From positions 7,313,009-7,377,008 of the forward strand of contig NC_034411.1 in NCBI RefSeq assembly GCF_002078875.1: a stretch of 64,000 bases of DNA, read 5' to 3'. The notes under the pieces are model-generated. The model worked only from the letters and a program-made list of their open reading frames with translations. It was not told the DNA's origin and did no database searches. Both the position numbers and the translations under genes were made by a program. The first letter of the stretch is position 1; every line of letters begins with the position of its first letter. Shown here piece after piece: positions 1 to 11,939 of the stretch. The DNA comes from Numida meleagris (taxonomy: Eukaryota > Chordata > Aves > Galliformes > Numididae).

Positions 1-2434
1 GTAAGACTGCTCAAAACTTCTTGCAGTGGCAACTTCATTCTTAGACACCAGGTATACACCCAGAAACGCCATGTAGGATGTCTGTCCTCACTGCTACAGC
101 ATGCCTAGGAACAGGGAGGTTTCAAATGGCTGACTAGTCTCCTGTGTTCTGGACAGCCACACACAATCCCTTTCCTTTGACGCCCATCAGGGCACCCTGG
201 GCCATTTAGCTTAGCCACACACGTCTACATCATTACCCATCCCCAAAATTAGCATGGAAAATAAATGCCACATCACAAGACCACAGCTTTAAATGCACTC
301 TCATTCCTTACCCAAATTCGAATTTCACATTCTGCTACAAGGTGACAAGATAATTGTTAGGTAATTACACTGTCTTCATTTCCAAGTACAGCAAAGATAC
401 AGCAGGAAGAGAATGTACAAGTGTGATAAAAATTTCACATTGGTCTGCTTTTCAAAAATTATCCAGCTAGTCTATGTATTACCAAATAAGCACTTGCCTG
501 AAGGGAAATAATGGCTGGAGAATGCTTCAAAGTTCTACTCTTGTTGACATCATTAGCAATTACAGCTGGAATAAGAGAGGTAGAAACGGTAGCTCTCCCT
601 CCAGCTCTTCCTTGCATATCCATGTTGGAGCACCCGAAAGTTGCCACCATTGGCACACAGGAGGTCCAGTGGGTACAAAAGAGGGGTAAGAGAACTCAGG
701 AGGCATTGCCAGACCTTTGTCAGCAATAAGATAACTTCAGATGTTTTGAGCGCATTTCTACGCTATAGTTGTGGTAGTGCAGGTAGACCTGCCTGAGTCA
801 ACTCGAAAAGCAGCTCAACCCAGGAGTACAAGCTGTGCACAGGAACAAAAAAACATGGCCTGAAAAAGCCCTGCTGAGAAACTCAGGCTGCCAAGCTGTT
901 GTGGCTCTCCTCTGCCAGCATCCGTTTTGTCACCAGCTGTGGCTGTGCTCACGTGAGCAGACATGCTCTAGAAGAGTCATTCTTGCACTGAGGAGCTTTC
1001 AGGACCACTGACTACCATGACATTACAAAAGAGTGGGTATTTCATCCCTGAAGCTGCTTTGAGTACAGACTGCAAGATGGACCAGGAAGCCCTATTTCTG
1101 CTCAAGGTTTCAGCAACCTGTTATGAAGGACTGCCTCCCCTGCTGTTTACCATAAGCCAATTTTATTGTTCCCATATGGTATTGCACCACTTCAGAGGGA
1201 GATATCAACTTGTCAGGAGGCCTACATCACAGAAGAGCACCGTTTTTAGCTGCATCCAGGCACTACAGAAGTTCAGGCAGACAGTGAAAAAATCAGACTA
1301 GAAACATAACTTACATTTGGTTCGAAGATATCAACAACGGATATCACCAGCTGATCATGTGATATCAACAAAGGTATCAACAATTTGAATTAAAATAATC
1401 TCTTCTGATGGAAAATAGAAAGAAGCAGATGAAAACTAATGAAATCCAAAAAGACCAGGCATAGGCAAGAGGAACACCACACAGAGACTGAAGTTTCTAG
1501 CAAGTCAGCCTCGGATGTGTTCATCACGCTCCATTACATGGTGTCAGTTTATGCTTCTGATTGTGGCTCACACATCAGGACATGGGGACATTTAGTTAGC
1601 CTGTGCTGCCACAGGAGGGGTTTGCTAACATGGCTACTTTGCTCCTGGGACCCCTGGCCAATGCACAGCAACATGGTTACCTGGAAAACAGTTCACTCAG
1701 GGGTGGCACAGAGGTCAAACATGATGCTGCATTGTGTGGTGTAAAGGTGCACCAAGCATACTCCCTTACAAGCAGCAGGGTGTTCTTAAAGTGGTAGGAA
1801 CTGCTGAAGGTACAGGTCAATAACAGCTGGGCACTTATCGAAGGTCAAAAATATTTAGCACACCCCGCTAATGAATCCAGTAATAAGAATAAATTATATC
1901 TTTGACACATTGAACAAGACAATTTATGGATGAAGTGCGCGTGACTGTTTGCAAAGTATATATTGACTAGACCTGCACCGTCCTGGAACAGCTTTCAAAT
2001 GAGACACGCAGCATTCCCAGCATTTCAAGGTGGTCTGTACACTTTTTTCTGTTCCAGTGACTATTCATTTGAGTGCTTTCAGACCCTGCCTACAAGCTGT
2101 GGTCCTGTGTATGGTCCAACTGCTTGTTCTTTCTTTTTGCCTGTCTGAGATACCAGTTGAGCATATCTCCAGACCAGCAATGCTTGCTGGTTCATCTCTC
2201 CTCTCTAAAAATGTTTTAGGGCCAAGACTGCTGCAGAAACAGAAGAGGCAGCAAAAGCACGGAACAGAGCTGTGACAGGAAGATGGGAAGGGATGAGCTG
2301 GTTAGTTATCCATAACCAATTGGAAGGCTTGCTATGAAAATCACCTAGTTCAGCAGTGCAGTTCAGACCCGGGTTACTCAGCAAGAATCCTAGAAGCCCG
2401 AAGGTGAATGGATGGAAGACATTTTAGCTGCTCC
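1..2434. other. Unique non-coding DNA, no gene seen
   Basis: All open frames here are short (about 100 residues or fewer), overlap each other on both strands and resemble no family I know. I see no repeat-element tail, no CpG cluster and no convincing exon. The one structured part is the GATATCAAC motif cluster near 1.2-1.4 kb, listed separately. Confidence 0.6.
1201..1384 (+). repeat. Cluster of degenerate GATATCAAC motifs
   Basis: The nine-base word GATATCAAC occurs at 1201, 1327 and 1361. Close variants are GATATCACC at 1340 and GGTATCAAC at 1373. Four of the five copies lie within about 60 bp and three are followed by an A-rich stretch (AACAACG, AACAAAG, AACAATT). The pattern looks like a short tandem repeat that has decayed, or a cluster of binding sites for one factor. 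I do not recognise the word as a consensus for a specific avian factor. It contains the palindrome GATATC. Confidence 0.5.
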
Positions 2435-2515
2435 CTTAGGTTTGTGCCAGGGGAGTTATATCTGGAGACTCTTCTCAGCTGAAGGGCTGACTAGACTAGA
2501 CAATTTCAGAACATA
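2435..2515 (+). repeat. Possible very degenerate CR1 3' fragment
   Basis: The phrase TTTGTGCCAGGGGAG near 2450, followed by ATATCTGGAGACTCTTCTCAG and then GGGCTGACTAGACTAGA, follows the order of words in the CR1 3' region (the GTGCCAGGGGAGGTT segment and the GGACTAGATGA segment). Most of the sequence between them is missing and there is no octamer tail. It could be chance, so the call is weak. Confidence 0.22.
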
Positions 2516-2602
2516 TTTATTTTAAACTAATGGCAGCATGGATCTCAACCTAAACCCTATCTCCAAGGAGAACTTATCCCAGTGAAACTCAAGAGCTTGC
2601 CT

Positions 2603-2624
2603 GCATATTGCAGCATATTGCAGC
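2603..2624 (+). repeat. Two-copy 10-bp tandem repeat
   Basis: The word GCATATTGCA occurs twice in direct succession and is followed by GC. This is a minimal tandem duplication, probably from replication slippage. No function is implied. Confidence 0.6.
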
Positions 2625-3599
2625 TCAATATCCTTGAAAAATAGCCTGAGATTCTTAGAGGAAACAGATGAAAAGGTGCAGAGATAGAAGATTTTTACTG
2701 CTCAGGGATCTTTTCACCAACTGAGGAGGCATTTTGTGGATGACTCCCCACAGCCAGTAAGAATATAGCAGGGCACCACAGCATCCCTAAACCACAGAAC
2801 CTAATTTGCATGCAGGTGGAGTAATTTTCTTCACCTTCTTGGTACCACAGCCCAAGAGCACCTTTGGATATTGGTAACACATGCAAACTGCTTGCGTCAC
2901 AGATAAGCCCAAGAAGAGGAAAGATGAACTGAGGTCCAAGGCTGTGGCTCACGTGAATCAGCCAGCTTCCTCAGAGTTAATAGAGTTCGTCCAGCTGAAG
3001 GCTTAGCCTTGTTTATATATTGTTTTACTCCTCAGAAGAGTGAGTGAGGTTGCCATCACAGAAATGCTTTTGGGATTACCTTGCTAATGCAACCTCAATG
3101 AACCTTGCTATTCACCTCAGAAGCACATTTGAGTACTGCAGCCCCCAGTAAATCAGAACATGCCAGGATGTCTGTAATTCTTAACTGACGCTTTGTAGTT
3201 TTCACTCTTCTCCACCACCACCATTAGAAAAGAAAACAGAGTGGACGCCAATTTCCCTGCTGGTGCAAATGAGTACACTTCCACTGAAACTGAGAAGCTT
3301 CAGCCAATTTCAACAAGCTCAAAGCTTGAATCTGGTTGCTGTTTCTGCTCCCGCATACAGCAGTCTTTAGATGCAGCAGAGTTCTTGCAGGACGAGTAAC
3401 AGCAATCAGTTATCTCTTAAGCAGCTTTAATGGAAAGGTTTCCAGTCCTTGACAGCAGTTCCAATTACCAACAAGTTTTAGTTCAGGCAAAGGAAGGAAT
3501 AACATGGGCATGCCTTAGCTAAACAACAGCCAAACAAGGATATGCCCAAGCCCTGGAGACCAGGCTTCTGAGTGCCTGTTTCACAATTACGTTTAACCA
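2625..3599. other. Unique non-coding DNA, nothing recognised
   Basis: There is no mobile-element signature, no long open frame and no base-composition shift. An 85-residue minus-strand frame at 2695-2952 resembles no known protein and looks like chance. Confidence 0.55.
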
Positions 3600-4411
3600 A
3601 GTATCTTTTCAGTGACAGACTTTAACATGAGGAACCTTTTCATTTTTTTTTTATTGCTCAAAACCACAGCTACCACATTAAGACACATTTCTGAGCTTTA
3701 AAAAAAGGCCGCTTTCAGCATTCCTAATTTTCACTGTTTATAAGCCATGACTTCACTGAACGATTTTTTTCCTGCATAGTTGAATATGCCCTGTATCTAG
3801 AGGGTAATTTTGGCTTTAATCTGCACTAAATGCTAGAATGTCGGACAAGTGAAGCATTTGATGGTGATGATAATGAGTAGCCCATTAAAGGTAATTTTTA
3901 AAAAGTTAATGAGCTCTCACTAAGGGACCGACACGTACTGTAATGAAAAATGTTTGCATAAAGAATATAACTTTCTAGCTATTTATTTTACTTTATAGAG
4001 AGCCTATAAAACTTTTTAATATGCCTTCAATTAATTCAGCACTTTAAATGACTCTTGAGTTTTATTTTCATTCTTGTTTTGCCATACTAGGATATAGAAA
4101 TCTCGTTTTCTAAGGAAAGCAACTGATATCCCAATCAATCACTCTTTTACCACCCTATTCTCTATTGAATGTCCAGGGATTCAATTTCCCTCCCTCCCTT
4201 AATTAAGGGAACTCAGCAACAAAGTGATTTAGTGATCACGACTCTTGCCATTTCTTTAGCTGTGTGGTCACTGTTAGCCACTATTTGAATTTACCAGCAT
4301 AAATAAAGCCCTTCTGTGACTAAACAAAGTTAAAGTAGCAATAAATTAAGCCTGCCATGTACACTTGGTTAAACCTTTAGCCAACATAAATACAAGTGGC
4401 CTTTTGCTGTG

Positions 4412-4434
4412 ATTTGCATGGTACAATGACATCA
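4412..4434 (+). promoter_or_regulatory. Octamer, SOX and CRE-like site cluster
   Basis: An exact POU octamer ATTTGCAT is followed three bases later by ACAATG, which fits the SOX HMG-box core. That overlaps TGACATCA, one base from the CRE consensus TGACGTCA and also near the AP-1/ATF type. POU and SOX sites at short spacing are a known partnership in neural and pluripotency enhancers. The motifs are seen directly; binding is inference. Confidence 0.35.
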
Positions 4435-4500
4435 TACATTTCCAAATAGAACATCAAGACCGCGGCCAAAAAGCTAACACAATTCCCTTACGTGAATCAA

Positions 4501-4528
4501 ATTGCAACAATCTCGAGTTTGTTGCAAT
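4501..4528. repeat. Perfect 10-bp inverted repeat with 8-bp spacer
   Basis: Left arm ATTGCAACAA (4501-4510) and right arm TTGTTGCAAT (4519-4528) are exact reverse complements around the spacer TCTCGAGT. The arms contain ATTGCAA, which resembles a C/EBP half-site, and GCAAC, part of an RFX half-site. The arrangement could bind a dimer or form a small cruciform. It lies 67 bp downstream of the octamer/SOX cluster. Confidence 0.6.
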
Positions 4529-4563
4529 GACTGTTCATTTTCTGGCTTCTCCACCCTCTGGTC

Positions 4564-4572
4564 TCATGTGAC
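4564..4572. promoter_or_regulatory. M-box / E-box TCATGTGAC
   Basis: TCATGTGA followed by C is the extended E-box preferred by MITF/TFE and USF family bHLH-zipper proteins. It sits in the same AT-rich block as the octamer and the inverted repeat, which slightly raises the chance that it is functional. A single nine-base match is otherwise expected by chance in a window of this size. Confidence 0.22.
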
Positions 4573-4670
4573 CACATTATAAAATATTCTACATGGTGAG
4601 CTCAAGTATGCATTTTCTGCATGATTACATTTTGGCAAGGGGACTCCTCATGTTGTCTCTCTCTGCAGGA

Positions 4671-5029
4671 ATGTTTTGAAAGTTACTGAAGTTACTGAAA
4701 AGTCAGAATTTATCAGCTCAGTGTCAAATGCAATCTTTCCACGCTGAGCCAAATCCTAGGAGGAACAAAGGCTACGAAGTGTTGCATCCAGAAAGAGACA
4801 GAAAAGCAAAAAGAGACACAAAGACTGCCAAATAGGGGCTGTGCTAACCAGAGCTAAATCTAGCTAGGGTAGATGAAAGGAGCAATGATCATTTAGGTGA
4901 CAAAGCTTTTAGGTTGTGGGGAGGAATAAGGAGCCGTGGGGGGCAAGAGAACTAATGTGCTATGTCAGCTTTTCTGAAGCTAGGCCTAGGCTGTGGTTCT
5001 GCCCACATTCTAATCAATCAGTAAGGGGT
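4671..5029. other. Unique non-coding DNA
   Basis: This is a purine-rich stretch with repeated AAAGAGACA-type words near 4793-4822. No gene or mobile element is recognised apart from the CR1 tail that follows. Confidence 0.5.
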
Positions 5030-5087
5030 GTTGGAGTCAATGATCTCTTGAGGTCCCTTCCAACCCCTGCAATTCTGTGATTCTCTA
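5030..5087 (+). mobile_element. CR1 LINE, short 3'-end fragment
   Basis: The order GGAGTCAATGATCTCTTGAGG, TCCCTTCCAACCCC and AATTCTGTGATTCT is the classic CR1 3' terminus, including the octamer-like tail. Only about 60 bp survive, as expected from the severe 5' truncation typical of CR1 insertions. The element is in plus orientation. It lacks coding sequence and is a dead copy. Confidence 0.85.
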
Positions 5088-6239
5088 ATCAGTGTCTCTA
5101 CCAGGGAACACAACTACGTTGCAGGACAACCCACAGCCCAGACACACCTGAGGTACTCCAAATCCAAAACCAAAGTGATCCTGGGTCAGAGGCACAGACC
5201 TCCCCAAGGCTTCACCCCAAACTCTGCTTCAAAAGAATGACTGCTGCTCCTGAGGGCTTTTGTCCCCTGCAAGGGCAACTGGGACTAGCCAGGAGCAGTA
5301 TACACAACACAACACAGGGTTCCCTTCTCCACCCATAGAAGAACATGCTCAGGTGACTGCTATCAAGCAGCGCTACTGGTAACTGCTCACAGTAGGGGAA
5401 ATATTGTTTCCTCTGGTGTTGCTATGAACAGCACTTCCAAAAGCTGGTTGGCAACTCCGTTAGGCTGTAGTACACTTAGGGGTGTTGTTGCTGCCCCTGT
5501 TTCTGAGCTAACAAAACCCATCAGCATGTATCTGTGAGCGAGGATTTGTGAGTATCACAGCACTTGTGCTGAGGAGTTCGGAGTCCTTGTGAGCTACTGG
5601 AATGGAAGGACAAATAGTCTGCATTTCCTTCTCTTTTCCACCTCAGCACCAACCTGGTTTAATCTAGAACTACAACTTGTAAAGAGTCATGCTCTTTTGC
5701 TTGCTCTCTGGTAAAAATTTCCTGCCTAACTAAAGCGAAACAAACATTTCAATGTGGAAAGGAATCAAAGAAGAAATTGTATCATAGATATATTATTGAT
5801 CCAGAGATAGGGAAAGAACAAAAGATGAGCAAGACCTCTCTGAGCCCATGTGTGTGACAATTTTAAAAGGAGAAAAAATAATAGCTCATCGGTGAAGCCA
5901 TAAAAAAGGTCAGGAAGAAGCTTTGGCCTCAACCAGCTTTGGGCCAAGCTGTATAATTCTATGTCACTTTTTATTTACATTTTCATCATGAAAGTTGTGT
6001 TGAAAGAAAAGCACTAGAAAAATACTGTAGGCTGGTCTTTATAGAAGATTACATTTTTACAGTACTCTAAAAACAAAGAGACAAAGCAAAGTCCTTCACA
6101 TATTGCCTTATTCTCTACTGTCTCTTTATTCTCTTAAGCCTGTGTTGAGTAATAATTCTTGACTTGCAGATCATGACATATTAAGAATGAAAAAGACTTT
6201 ACATTCTTTTTTTCTCCTCCCTATCTTTTTATTATTCCT
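5088..6239. other. Unique non-coding DNA, nothing recognised
   Basis: There are no open frames above about 60 residues, no repeat-element tail and no CpG cluster. Confidence 0.55.
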
Positions 6240-6450
6240 TTTGAAAGATCCGCAAAGGGCTGAAATATCATCGAGGCCTCTCAGAGGCCAATCAGCACAA
6301 TGCTTATTAAGCACTGCACAGAAGACGTGATCTATTTTTAATTAAGCCATCTTTGAACAATGCAAGGTAAGGAACCTGGCTTTTGAACTGCAAGGCAATC
6401 AGTGAATGGATGGCGAGTGAATTAAAAGTAAACAGGAGTAAGAATTCCAA
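6240..6450. promoter_or_regulatory. Enhancer-like homeodomain-rich block
   Basis: A compact stretch holds CCAATCAGCACAATG (CCAAT box and SOX-like core), the odd palindrome TGCTTATTAAGCA (6301-6313), TATTTTTAATTAAGCC (MEF2-like and homeodomain cores), GAACAATGC and GTAAACA (forkhead core). It lacks repeat signatures. This motif density in a low-complexity-free block resembles vertebrate conserved non-coding elements, but the call is inference. Confidence 0.28.
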
Positions 6451-6476
6451 ACACGGGGAGGGTTCAGAGGGGATTT

Positions 6477-6490
6477 AAAAAAAAAAAAAA
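6477..6490 (+). repeat. Poly(A) run, 14 bases
   Basis: Uninterrupted A tract. No retroposed sequence could be recognised upstream, so it may be a simple mononucleotide repeat. Confidence 0.75.
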
Positions 6491-9400
6491 GGTATTCTTA
6501 TGAAAAGAAAAAAATGAATATTTTCTTATCATAATTTTGAGGGTGCATTTCATTCCCTATTTTGACTCACTTTTTAAAGACACATCCGGTTGTTTGTAAA
6601 AACAATTTGTTAGCAAATACATGGTTCTCCTCTGCCCAGAACATTAGAAACTGCAACATATATACAACACTTACTGATGTTTAAGTATCAATCAGATTGT
6701 GTATTATTTGAGCAGAGTATACATTCAAGTCCACTTTACACCGTTATGGAACAGACTAAACAAACCTGACCTCAGGGGTGACCCTCATAGGATCCCAAAA
6801 GATTGCAAATGTATAGTAGGCAGTCACCACGAGACTTTTACAGCCTGGTAATGGCATGCAAATGACACTCTGTCTCTGTAACGCAGCCAAATTCTGGGGT
6901 TGTATATGAGAGTAATTTCCTGAAGAATTTGGGGAAAATGTGATACTTTTCCTTTTATGTATGAAATTCACAACATCTCGTCCTTTTACTGGAGCGCTAC
7001 AGGGAGAGCGCTGACAAACTTATTGCCAGGCCGTACTGCTCCCTGTAGCAGCACCTCTCCAAAAGTCTCCCTCTGTAAGTGCGGTGGGCACATTTCCCCA
7101 GCACACAGGGAGGGCCCAGTGTGCTGAAACCATTTTCCATGCCCCAGAGCACATCCTCAGCACCGTGCTGAACTATCTGTATGAAGCTGTCCCCTCCAGA
7201 GCCCAGCTCCAGGCAGGAGAGTAGGGAGAGTGCTCTGAATTGCTTTGTGGAGGACACATTCTCCCCCTCCAAAGTTCATACAGGATGTAAGGGAACCAGC
7301 TATGGTTGGCTCCTTAAAGACAATCAGTGAGAAACCTACTCCTTCCCTCCAGGGCTGCATTTCTTAAAAGAATATACGCAGTGATAAACATTGCTTATCA
7401 CCAGCGTGGGTCTGATGCCAGTGCAGTGAGTGAAGGTCTAGCTTTGGTTGCTCCATTACTGAGAATTAAGCCAAATTTCACAGCGGCAGCTGCATCTACA
7501 CATCACAAATGTAACTTCTTGTCCTTGCCTATCATATCCTTCTTGGCACTTTCACCACTGTAGCTGTGTTATTCCAGTTTTGCTTCAAGGCTTTCACTGC
7601 AGCTGTGTATACACTAGCCATAAATCAACTTATCTGTTCCTACTGCAGCTCTTAGCAGAGGAAATGAGACAAGGAGGGAGAAGTAAATGCATCTTCCACA
7701 AGTCTTTATTCCTCTGTGTACACTGTCTAGCAAAGAGCCAGGATCATGCCAGTGTAACACGGAGGAACCCTGTTGTGGTTCCACCCTGAGCTTTGTGAAA
7801 CTGCCCCCTCCATTCATGATGAGCAGAATGTCCCCAAAGACCTTGCTCAGTTTTTGTGAGAGCTCACAGATGGACATCTGCTTTGAGACATTCCTATGAC
7901 CACAAAGACTCAGTAGGGCTTTTTTTTTCCTCACAGCCTGGTCGTAAGACTTCTGCAGTCCATTGGGAACCTCCCTAACATTACCCGTGCCGTTATCAGA
8001 TCACTACATACCACTGCAGTGTACTCCACACATAGACACAATGTGATCACCAGGATCAAAATCCAAGGGAGAATAAAGCAGCTCCACTCCTTTGTACCAT
8101 TTTCTCGCAGAGGGCATCTGGCACTCATGTAATTCTCTTTCTTTCACCTGACTTCCTCTGCCATGAGACACTGGCTACTACCTGAAGACAAGATTGCCAC
8201 AAGGATTTATGCCAGACAATGTTCTAGCTCAATAAGTTGAGATTCCTCTGTTTGTAGAAACAGCATTAAAGGGGAACACTGGGAAACATTAACAAACATG
8301 ATAAAACTGTTCATTAACACGTGTTGTGTGGGGCACTTAGGTAGATAAGGGGCTTTGTTTGGGAAGTGCATTTATCTTCCTGAAGATACTGGCACGTCAG
8401 TTTAACCACAGACACAGGGACTACAGAGAGAAAAAGTGTTGCGCTCTTATGCTTTTTAAGATAATGATCTCCTGTGATATTTTGGCACTTTCAAGACACA
8501 ATCTAGCAGTTTCCTCCTTTTCCCAGTGCTCCACCGCCTTCTCTTCCCCTCCCAAACCATACTTTTAGTAAACTTTTTTTCCAGTGAAGGCCTTTACAAA
8601 CCAATGGGTATTTTCCTTTCCTCTGCAATTCCAGCCTCTTCTGGGGAATTAAGTTATGTGTAGTGCGTGAAAATAGGACTATAGGCTGGACCTCTACAAG
8701 TTGCTCATTGAAAAACTCATCAGAAGTACGAGGAAGGGAGAAAGAAACTTGGCAGGCCCTTGTGCTTTGCATGCCATACTTTGCTCTTGGTACTTGTGAA
8801 TGGCAGCTCTGCAGTACCATACACAAGTTGTGCCAGTGCTGTCTCTGCAATTACACAATAACACATTCATCGCTGTAAGCCAAAAAAAAAAAAAAGTTTT
8901 TATATGCAGAAAGCTATATCCTGTGTTTTTCATCCAGGTAGTACTGTCTCTGAAATGAAAGGGAAGGAGAAAGAAGAAAAGAGCTCTCATCAGATATGTT
9001 AGACATGCAGGTCTATTGGCTACAAAAAAAATTTGATGAGGCCGTGCTTAAAAAGTCCATGAGCTAGATTCCTAGCAAAAGGGATCTCAGGCTGTAGTAG
9101 TGAGAAAGTAAAAGAGGGCTCCAGTAGGATAGGATGCCTGGACCTGATCTTGCAATTCTCAGCTGAACCCTGCTTCAAAACACCAACACACATGGGAGTC
9201 GAGGAATATAGCCCCATTAAAAATTACTACAAATTACCTGGTATGAAATGCTTACATTATGAAAACAGGGATGATTTTGCATCTGTTAATGAGGATAATG
9301 ACTAATATATTCAGGCAGCAGACGTGACAGCTGTCTGTATGTTTTTAGGGGCATATATTTTTAGATGCCATTTACCTCTGAACATATTAACTACTACATT

Positions 9401-9639
9401 CTCCCAAAGTACTCCAAGCCCCCAAAGTTTATGAATGCAGATCGAATTTCTCTCTGAATCTGCATCACCCCGTTGCATCACTCTGCCTTGTTCCGTGGAA
9501 GCGTTCACAGATCTGCCACTCAGATCCTCAGCTAAGTGATACGGTAAAGGGAAATGGCTAATGCCAATGCGAAACAAAACACAATTGAAGTCACACACAG
9601 AAAGACTGCTTAAATACAACTTCACTGCCTGCTGCTCCA
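6491..9639. other. Unique non-coding DNA with small simple repeats
   Basis: Open frames reach about 115 residues but overlap on opposite strands and match nothing I know. A 14-base poly(A) run lies at 8882-8895. I see no mobile element and no CpG island. Confidence 0.5.
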
Positions 9640-10340
9640 TTTTAACTAGTTTAATCGCCTGCTGACCAAGCAGGGCTTATAACTGATAAGGAATATATGT
9701 TTGTGCTTTTTGCCCATTTTTCAAAGCCAAAGATTTGCAAGACGAACTCCAATTTTAAGACAAAAGTCACCCCATTAAATCTTAACAGATGTTTCTCAAG
9801 TTTAGAAGATTAAGAAAGATTTCAGCATCAAAAATCAAAGAAAATATTCTATGACCTTAAAAAAGGATAAATCGCAAAGCTCTAAACAAACCCGAAGTCC
9901 ACTTTGACAGCTGCATCTGACTGAATTGATGAGGTGCTATTGATGTTTGGATTAAACTATGCCTCTGTGATCAAGTACTCAAACATGGGATAAAAGAGGA
10001 ATATATTCTTTAATCCCACCAACTAATTTTGTGTAGGCAGCAGTTGCAGAAAGCAGTGGTTACAGAACAAACGTTGGAAGTGGCTTCACTTTTGCTTATT
10101 GACAAAGCTATTTTTATTTCATTAATTCACCAAGTATACTATCAGCGTTTAAACTAACATGGGGAAATCTATATCGGGCACAGTATTCTCTACAAACAAA
10201 TCACTGAAAATTTCAAAGTCATTAAAGGTAGAATCAATAGGATATGATTCCGAAGGGCTAGGAAGATGCGGTGCTAAAATGTAATAGAAAAATTAGGTAT
10301 TGATTTCTTTATATAATCTTGATAAAAAAAGTAAACACAG
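9640..10340. promoter_or_regulatory. AT-rich enhancer-like block, weak
   Basis: This stretch has almost no open frame. It contains MEF2/homeodomain-like words such as CTATTTTTATTTCATTAATTC near 10109-10129 and TTAATC, without repeat-element signatures. It could be a conserved element or merely AT-rich intergenic sequence. Confidence 0.18.
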
Positions 10341-10847
10341 GATATCTCAGTTCTGTTTTTATAGCATCTCTGTTCCAAAAAGGGAAAGGGTTAAGAGACA
10401 GCTATGTCACTTGTTAATTACTGTCTTCATTCTCTAACTCTAGAAACTTGCCACCTCCATGAGAAGACTACATAATGCGTGCTTTCCAAAACTCCTAGTG
10501 AGGGCTCCAGATGCTCCATTACCAGGAATTCAGATGGGAGAAACTTGAAAACAAAACTGGCCAGCTGGAAGCCTGCACTCTCATCTGACAATATCTGAGA
10601 ACAAGTTTGGTGATAAATGATAATCAGACCTGTAATGCCAAAACGGTGGCTTTGCATACACTACTGCACACCAGCACACCTGGAGTTCAGACTCATCAAG
10701 AGAAGGATGCTGTATGGGAAAGATTCCCAGCCACCTGCAGAAAGCCCACATCGTTTGGTGGAGAAGAAAATCCAGTGTGGAAATAAACTCTCAGAATGAA
10801 GAATGTGCAGAAGACAGACACAGTGAGAGGTAAAGATCACCTGTAAA
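10341..10847. other. Unique non-coding DNA, nothing recognised
   Basis: Short overlapping frames on both strands around 10427-10800 look like chance. No motifs stand out. Confidence 0.5.
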
Positions 10848-11027
10848 ACCATAGAATCACCAAGGTTGGAAAAGACCTCCAAGATCATCCAGTCCAACCG
10901 TCCACCTACCACCGATATTTCCCACTAAACCACATCCCTCAGCACAACATCTAAATGTTTCTGGAACACCTCCAGGGACGGTGACCTCACCACCTCCCTG
11001 GGCAGCCCGTGCCAGCACCCGACCAAG
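10848..11027 (-). mobile_element. CR1 LINE 3' end, minus orientation
   Basis: The stretch starts with ACCATAGAATCACCAAGGTT, the reverse complement of the CR1 tail. It continues through GGAAAAGACCTCCAAGATCATC, GTCCAACCGTCCACCTACCA, AACATCTAAATGTTTCTGGAAC and ACCTCCCTGGGCAGCC, in the order expected for a CR1 3' untranslated end and the last ORF2 codons. The 5' side is truncated near GCACCCGACCAA. It belongs to the same broad subfamily as the copy ending near 54012, sharing the CCAACCTTGGTGATTCT type of terminus. Confidence 0.92.
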
Positions 11028-11939
11028 AAGATTTGGATTACAGTTAAGCTTCCTCACTCATGTATACAAAACCACATCAAAACATTTTTTCACTCGAGGA
11101 ACTCAGAAACTGTGATTCTAAAGTTATTTACTGGAGAAAAATGTCATTTTAGGGGAATAACTCCCATCAGTAAATATTTAGCGGAAGCACCTTTTCATTA
11201 AAAAAAGGGGGGAAAAAGTATTGTGAAGAGTTCAAAGGATGGAGTAAAGGTAGGCAGGCATTCCCAATCAGGGAGGAGAGGAGAGGATGTTCATCCACTG
11301 AACTTAGTGGCAAAATGGTTTCAAAAAGGCTGGGAGTTCACCTGTAATTCTTTACTCTTCTACCTCTTTTTGTTACTGCCATTTCTCTTCACAACTTCTC
11401 TCTCCATACAGACAGGAACAGATCTGCACGCTCTGTTATTTTAATGTGCAAGCCTGAGAAGAGGAAGAAGAAAGCTTTGTAATTCTGAGGACTGCTTCTG
11501 AGAGGAGCCAAGCACTCCCAAGCTGTACTGAACTAAACCATACATTTTGCAGGATTAAGCCCAAAATAACCAAAAGCAGCTGCCTTGCATTCAAAAGGAG
11601 CAGCAAAAGTGACATGTGATATCACAAAAATAGAAGAATGAAAAGAATGGATGCTCTCTTCACCTAACTTAAAAACCTAAAAAGGTACATTTTCATCTTT
11701 GGGAGAGTCTAGGCTCTGTAGCACTTCTTCAGGTAGAGTTTCATAAACATTTCAGGAGAAGAACAGATGTAAAAGGAGCTTTGCATTGATATCTGTTTGG
11801 TCTATTTTTACACTCGCTTGTTCTTGAAGGATACAAAACCACGTAATAATATGACTGCAAAACATCAGATGAGAAATCGTATGTGGTAATAACATGTCTG
11901 TGCATTAATGGCGTATCGTGTTTCTGCTTTGTAGAAAAT
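11028..11939. other. Unique non-coding DNA, nothing recognised
   Basis: Frames here are under 75 residues. A G/A-rich patch lies around 11200-11220. No repeat element or promoter-like composition was seen. Confidence 0.5.

Larger units (their letters stand above)
3600..4670. promoter_or_regulatory. AT-rich enhancer-like block (candidate conserved non-coding element)
   Basis: This kilobase has no open frame of useful length and no repeat-element signature. It is rich in words typical of developmental enhancers: TTTATTTTA and TTAATTAA homeodomain or MEF2-like cores, an exact octamer ATTTGCAT (4412-4419), a SOX-type ACAATG (4423-4428), a CRE-like TGACATCA (4427-4434), a perfect 10-bp inverted repeat (4501-4528) and an M-box TCATGTGAC (4564-4572). 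Its complexity differs from the flanking DNA. Calling it a regulatory element is inference, because conservation cannot be assessed from one sequence. Confidence 0.3.
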
